A stretch of DNA of 64,000 nucleotides, from positions 167,001-231,000 of the forward strand of contig JAXCGZ010009438.1 of NCBI GenBank assembly GCA_037179515.1, read 5' to 3'. This stretch comes from Halocaridina rubra (lineage: Eukaryota > Arthropoda > Malacostraca > Decapoda > Atyidae). Positions 59,040-64,000 of the stretch are shown here, one piece after another (positions within the stretch are counted from its first letter, which is position 1; each line of letters begins with the position of its first letter). The position numbers and the translations under genes are program-made. The notes beneath the pieces are model-generated. The model did no database searches. It was not told the DNA's origin and saw nothing but the letters and a program-made list of their open reading frames with translations.

Positions 59040-59635
59040 TATATTTGATAGCTAGTTTAGTAAAACTTAAATAATCACCAGAAAGTAACCAGGTGCCGTG
59101 GCTTTGGTTACTTATACAGTACCTCAGTCTTACAGTGATACTGTATATATATTTTACAAAAAGCTAATAACTCGTTTAGATAAAAGTAGTGTAAGTAGAT
59201 GTCCTGAAGTGTAGTAAGATATGTAACTGTGAATAATTAAAAAAAAAAAATCTTTTAAAATAGTATTTATTGTTGAAATTAACTCAAAGTGTTGGGTAAA
59301 AGTTTTCTGTGATATTTTCGTACTTCATTACTTGCATAACGGTGCTGTAATAAATAGGCATTTTCAATATTATACAGTACTCTTCATCTAAAACAGTATG
59401 AGCCAACTTGAGGCTATCATTACCTCTCTTTCATGTATTGTATTCCAGTAATTAGCGATTGATGTGATGCAGTAATGATATATGTTGCCATTATTATCTT
59501 GGTTATATGTACAGTACAGGTTAGGTGTATATTTTTTTTTAAGCTTGGGGTAGGTTTTTCCAGTTTTGAGTTGCACTCTGTATGTCTTTTCCCACAGCTA
59601 CACTGAATATTTTGGCATATTCTTTACACTTTCTT
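59040..59635. other. AT-rich intergenic stretch, nothing recognised
   Basis: No coding frame or clear repeat; short A runs only. Confidence 0.5.
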
Positions 59636-59639
59636 AATA

Positions 59640-59880
59640 TCCCTTGACCTCTATTAAGTTACAACACACCTCATCTCTGTTTCTCTTTGCTTTCTTTTTC
59701 ATTATTATTATTCCAGGTCTTCATTACTTTGATTATTCTTTCAGTCTGTCTTTATTTTATCATTCTCTTAATTCTGGTTTATCCTTAAGCTGCTACTTTT
59801 CTTAAATGTTTTCTTGGTGCCCAGACCTGATGAGGGCAATTTCCTCTGCCCATCCCAGTGTCACACTTGAAGAAAAAAAT
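59640..59880 (-). repeat. Repeat family G copy (inverse)
   Basis: Contains CAGACCTGATGAGGGCAATT followed by TCCTCTG, the reverse complement of the family G start, preceded by a T-rich tract as in the LINE 3' end. Confidence 0.5.
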
Positions 59881-60259
59881 GGATATCACTCCTGTATAGA
59901 TGTTCAGCTTAAGTTATCTTATGCCAACATTGTATATGCTAGCATGTAATAGCATAACCATATCTTTAATAAATTTGACTATTTTTAAGAATGATTAGTG
60001 TTTGAGTGTTAGTATGGACAGCTTCAATTCTTTTTTACTGCATTAATTATGGGAACTGTAATCAGTGGCGTAATTAACGTATGATAATATAACACTGGCC
60101 ATTTGCACTTCCCAAAATTAGATAAGGCAACCCCAAATGGTGAAAAAAGAATATTCCTTAGATATACGATCTATCATTGATTATCATGAGTGAGAATGTC
60201 TTGGATGGCCAGATTGTTAAACCACCTGTATAAGCTGTTATTTTTTCCCTCACTTCAGT

Positions 60260-60375
60260 TGTCACTCTTCGTCCCATGAATGGAGTTGGACAAAGACGTA
60301 TTGCAGCTGGCTAGGCTGGATGCTATTCCTGACATCCCATGTTGAGCTCGAACATGGGTTTGTTGAAACCCACCT
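60260..60375 (-). mobile_element. SINE family A fragment
   Basis: Inverse copy without its head: GGCTGGATGCTATTCCTGAC, TTGAGCTCGAACATGGGTTT. Confidence 0.65.
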
Positions 60376-60621
60376 TGAGGCAAAGTATTTGGTAAAAATG
60401 TAATGCCAGGAACACAAAGACCACATACCTAATAGTACTATAACTTATAGTAAGATCGTTCTTCTACATAGGCTATTTTGGGTCTCTGTCAGTATTGGAA
60501 TATTGAATTTGAATGATTTCAAAGACCGAAGAAAAGAAATGGCTGATGAGAACTTGAGATGAGGGGGTTAAGAGCTGGAAAGTCATAAAAGGAACAGTTA
60601 ACAGTTTTCACAAAGAATTGA

Positions 60622-60712
60622 ATTACATCTGGCAAAACAAGTCCTTCGCAAGAAGGCAACCTTCTTAGCCCTTGGTAGAAAAGGGAGTCCGTAACGTAAA
60701 ACTGGACCAAAC
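60622..60712 (+). mobile_element. SINE family B, 3' half only
   Basis: ATTACATCTGGCAAAACAAG to GTCCGTAACGTAAAACTGG; the tRNA-like head is missing. Confidence 0.8.
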
Positions 60713-61235
60713 AAAGAACTGGAGGAAATGTTGCTCGTTTGCAGTACATCAACAATGCCTTGCTGGGTTCCTTCTTGAGGTCAAGGGACTTTGTTGTTGT
60801 AAAGACCCTTGAAGAAGTGCGAAAATGTGACTGATCTGTACAGCTTTGATGTTGATGCATAACAACTACCTGAATAAATACTGGATAGCAGAATGATGTT
60901 ATCAGGGTTGGCCAACATGAAAATATCAAGACATTAAGAACTTCTTGAATTCATCAGTCAGTATGGATATTACAGCATTTCTTATGAACATATCAAGACC
61001 TGAAGAGCTTCTTAAATTTTTATTCAATATAGAGATGATGATAATCCTCTGTAATCATTGCATTCCTATTCAGATAAGACTAACCATAAGTTGCCATCAC
61101 TATCTGTGCGAGAAATTTAGCAGACTCTGGTATCTTGCTCTGTTAAGTATAGAGAATAAATTAAAAAAAAATTGGCTTTGGGTCAAGCATATCGTAGACC
61201 AATTTAAATCATAAAACAAGCAAGGATCAGTTTAG

Positions 61236-61428
61236 TCACCGTGACTCAAGCGATAGCGTCCGCGACTCTGAGGCGTCAGGTCGAGGGTTCGGGGCCCATC
61301 ACGGACTGAGGATAGCAAGGGCATGCACTCAGGGCAACGATTACATCTACCAAAAAAGTCCTTAGCAAGAAGGCAACCGTCCTAGCCCTCGGTAGAAGAG
61401 AGAGTCCATGACGTAAAACCGGAACAAA
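61236..61428 (+). mobile_element. SINE family B
   Basis: Full copy: GTCACCGTGACTCAAGCGAT, GCGACTCTGAGGCGTCAGGT, GGGTTCGGGGCCCATCACGG, CCATGACGTAAAACCGGAAC. Confidence 0.85.
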
Positions 61429-61590
61429 ACAAGCAAGGATCAATGTAATCCTCATGTAGCGCTATAATATGCCATTTAGAAGCTTAATGAGCTGGACTTG
61501 CATGTTTGAGCTGATACTATTGTAAATTATTTAAAAATAGTGTATTAGATGTACGAACGGGGAGGCTGTTTCAGTGTTTTACATACAAGT

Positions 61591-61762
61591 GTACAGGTCT
61601 GGTTTTACGTCACGGACTCCCTTTTCTACTAAGGGCTAGGACAGTTGCCTTCATGCGAAGGACTTGTTTTGGCAGATGTAATCGTTACCTTGAGTGCATG
61701 CCCTTGCTAACCTCAGACCGTGATGGGGTGCAGACGCTACCGCTTGAGCCACGGTGACTACA
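61591..61762 (-). mobile_element. SINE family B, inverse, internal deletion near the head
   Basis: From TGGTTTTACGTCACGGACTC to TTGAGCCACGGTGACTAC. About 25 bases of the B-box region are missing after GATGGGGTGC. Faces the copy at 61,236. Confidence 0.82.
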
Positions 61763-61849
61763 CATACAAGTGTACAATACTTGAGTGTAATAATGCTAAT
61801 CGTCATAGTTGCATCGCCACTTCTCCAGTAGTGTTTGTTTGCTGTTTAA

Positions 61850-61990
61850 TGTGTCACAATTAATAGCCATTTGAATGGTGGTTGACACAGATAAGTTGGA
61901 CCTGGAGAAGTAATGCTGGATGCCCTTCTAACAACTTAAGAAACTCTGTATCCAAGTGTCCTCATCTCACAGGTACTGTGTGGGGATTTG
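61850..61990 (-). mobile_element. SINE family A fragment
   Basis: Inverse copy: TGTCACAATTAATAGCCATT, GGTTGACACAGATAAGTTGG, TGCTGGATGCCCTTCTAAC; the B box end is diverged. Confidence 0.6.
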
Positions 61991-62059
61991 AAGCTTGCGG
62001 TATTGGTCACTTCAGCGACTGCTTCTTCCCATCTACCTCCAAACTCTGAAACTCTTCCT

Positions 62060-62359
<300 letters not shown>

Positions 62360-62560
62360 ATAATGTTTTAGATGGAAAAAAGACGGTGTAAGATATCTCT
62401 TTAAAACAAAGCATTTTTTATCTGAAATTATGTGCCGTAACAGCATGGCGGAAATAATCCCTCCTGCTCTCTCCATCCTCCTTCCCTCTCTTCCTCCCTC
62501 CACCTGACCGTTAAATGCAACACCCTTCTCATTTCTTGAGATGAGAGGTAAAGAAAAACG

Positions 62561-62580
62561 ATTATTATTATTATTATTAT

Positions 62581-62668
<88 letters not shown>

Positions 62669-62676
62669 ATATTATA

Positions 62677-62761
<85 letters not shown>
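62561..62761. repeat. (ATT)n then interrupted (TA)n
   Basis: Short ATT run, then about 175 bp of TA with CTATAT interruptions. Confidence 0.97.
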
Positions 62762-62765
<4 letters not shown>

Positions 62766-62912
62766 TATATGACAGTTTTTGGAGATGGTTTATCCTTGCT
62801 TTTGTAGTTCTCTCGGCAAGGGCATCCTAACAAAGCGACTTATTAGCCTAATGTTCGTTTTTTCAGACTGTTTTTGTTCCCTTGGAACCATGAGTAACTC
62901 TTGCATTGGAAA

Positions 62913-62916
<4 letters not shown>

Positions 62917-62997
<81 letters not shown>
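62917..62997. repeat. (TG)n then (GA)n
   Basis: Compound dinucleotide microsatellite. Confidence 0.97.
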
Positions 62998-63001
<4 letters not shown>

Positions 63002-63641
63002 ATGTGCTGCCACTAGCACTTTAAAGCTGTTGAATCATACCTGGTGTCCTTTATGGAATATAAAATGCAATATTTCGAATTCCTCTTGTGGTTTGTATAG
63101 ATACTTTTCGTCAGATCCACTTGAGGATTGGCGGGGAGGAGAGTAGTGGTATCTCTCGTTTTGACGATGATCTTTGATAACTCTGCAAGTTAAAACTAAC
63201 GCTTTGACTATTTGACACGAGCGAAAAATGGCCGTCTCCCTCCTCTCGTACAAATTGATGATAATTAATAATAATAATGATGATGATGATGATGCTAGAA
63301 CAATAATAATAATAATAATAATGGCAGCTCTATTCAAGGTGAAATAGTATAATTTTAGTCACTGTATTAGATTATGTTTTTATTATTATATAGAAAATAT
63401 TATAATAGCGTGTATTGTGTGATTACCTAATTGTGTTTACGGGAAAGAGCCAAAAGCTCGTATCTTCCCGTCTCCTGATCGGTTCCATTTTGTACTTGTG
63501 TGTGTGTGTGCGAGAGAGAGAGAGAGAGAGATATCACTCTATCTATTAAAGAGTAAATTGTTATGGATACTCTTTAAATTTTATTTAGAGTGAAAATTTT
63601 GCTTCAAATGTACGCTCTACTTCAGGAAAATCCCAAATTGC

Positions 63642-63642
63642 T

Positions 63643-63673
<31 letters not shown>

Positions 63674-63709
63674 TCTCTCTCTCTCTCTCCTCCTCTCTCT
63701 CTCTCCTCT

Positions 63710-63745
<36 letters not shown>

Positions 63746-63770
63746 CACACACACACACACACACCACACG
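63642..63770. repeat. (CT)n then (CA)n
   Basis: Compound microsatellite with CC interruptions. A shorter (TG)n(GA)n lies at 63,498-63,530. Confidence 0.96.
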
Positions 63771-64000
63771 TTTCCTGTTTTATTGTCTTCCTTTCTCGTT
63801 CATGGAAATGCACGAGAAAGAAAAAAAAAACGAAAGTGCATATTGCTATATTGGGGCTCCTCGGAAAACTGGGGGGGATGGGGTTTAAGGAAACAAGGCA
63901 ACAGGGAGTGTCTTTGGGAGTGGGAATGCAACACAGGAAGGGGAAGATGAGGGAGGGGAGGAGCCTTGGGAGAAAGTAAGTTTCCATCGAGTTAAGAAGG

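Noticed and set aside
62541..63024. Frames with Cys-Val and Glu-Arg repeats
   Set aside because: Readings of (TG)n and (GA)n microsatellites.
63590..63979. 129-codon plus frame with a donor-like GGAGAAAGTAAGT at its end
   Set aside because: Most of it is (CT)n and (CA)n; the rest has no recognisable protein character. An exon at the right edge cannot be excluded.

Overview
The window looks like nuclear DNA of an arthropod, most likely a decapod crustacean. This is inferred from four things: one intron-rich animal gene, an AT-rich background crowded with microsatellites (above all (TA)n), many tRNA-derived SINEs and Tigger/pogo-type DNA transposons, and scraps of TTAGG-like (arthropod telomere-type) sequence. 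No bacterial gene organisation is present.

One host gene can be read completely: CCAR1 (cell division cycle and apoptosis regulator 1) on the minus strand. Its start codon is at 41,878 and its stop codon at 6,771, so the coding part spans about 35 kb. I placed 20 coding exons by splice sites, frame continuity and recalled similarity to vertebrate CCAR1. Phases agree across every junction, and the summed coding length is a multiple of three (about 1,204-1,207 residues). Domains run in the expected order: Gln/Pro-rich N-terminus, S1-like RNA-binding domain, Arg/Ser-rich region, DBC1/CCAR core, SAP motif, Lys/Glu low-complexity stretches, EF-hand-like motif and a C-terminal coiled coil. The SAP motif argues for CCAR1 over CCAR2. 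Two splice details are unusual: a probable GC donor after exon 7, and two in-frame donors 9 bases apart in exon 17.

Regions from left to right. 1-6,770 lies 3' of CCAR1 and holds repeats plus an RTE-type LINE tail. 6,771-28,800 holds CCAR1 exons 20 to 6 with SINEs, MITEs and a decayed Tigger transposase (23.5-25.0 kb). 28,800-42,000 holds exons 5 to 1, interrupted by a cluster of (TA)n arrays with transposons inside or beside them: a palindromic tRNA-SINE, a Tigger element carrying a 180-bp satellite, an 820-bp (TA)n tract, a second Tigger element, and a LINE with an open reverse transcriptase-RNase H frame of 814 codons. 42,000-49,700 holds another Tigger element, a GC-rich block of about 165 bp, nested MITEs and a Jockey-type LINE relic. 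50,650-51,400 is richer in GC, with possible exon or promoter character. 52,200-64,000 holds LINE relics, several copies of one SINE family, a 32-bp minisatellite and many microsatellites.

Nothing here is a multi-gene system. The main points of interest are the repeated association of different transposons with (TA)n tracts, a dimeric satellite made from transposase sequence, the inverted tRNA-SINE, and the GC-rich block that replaces a SINE head.
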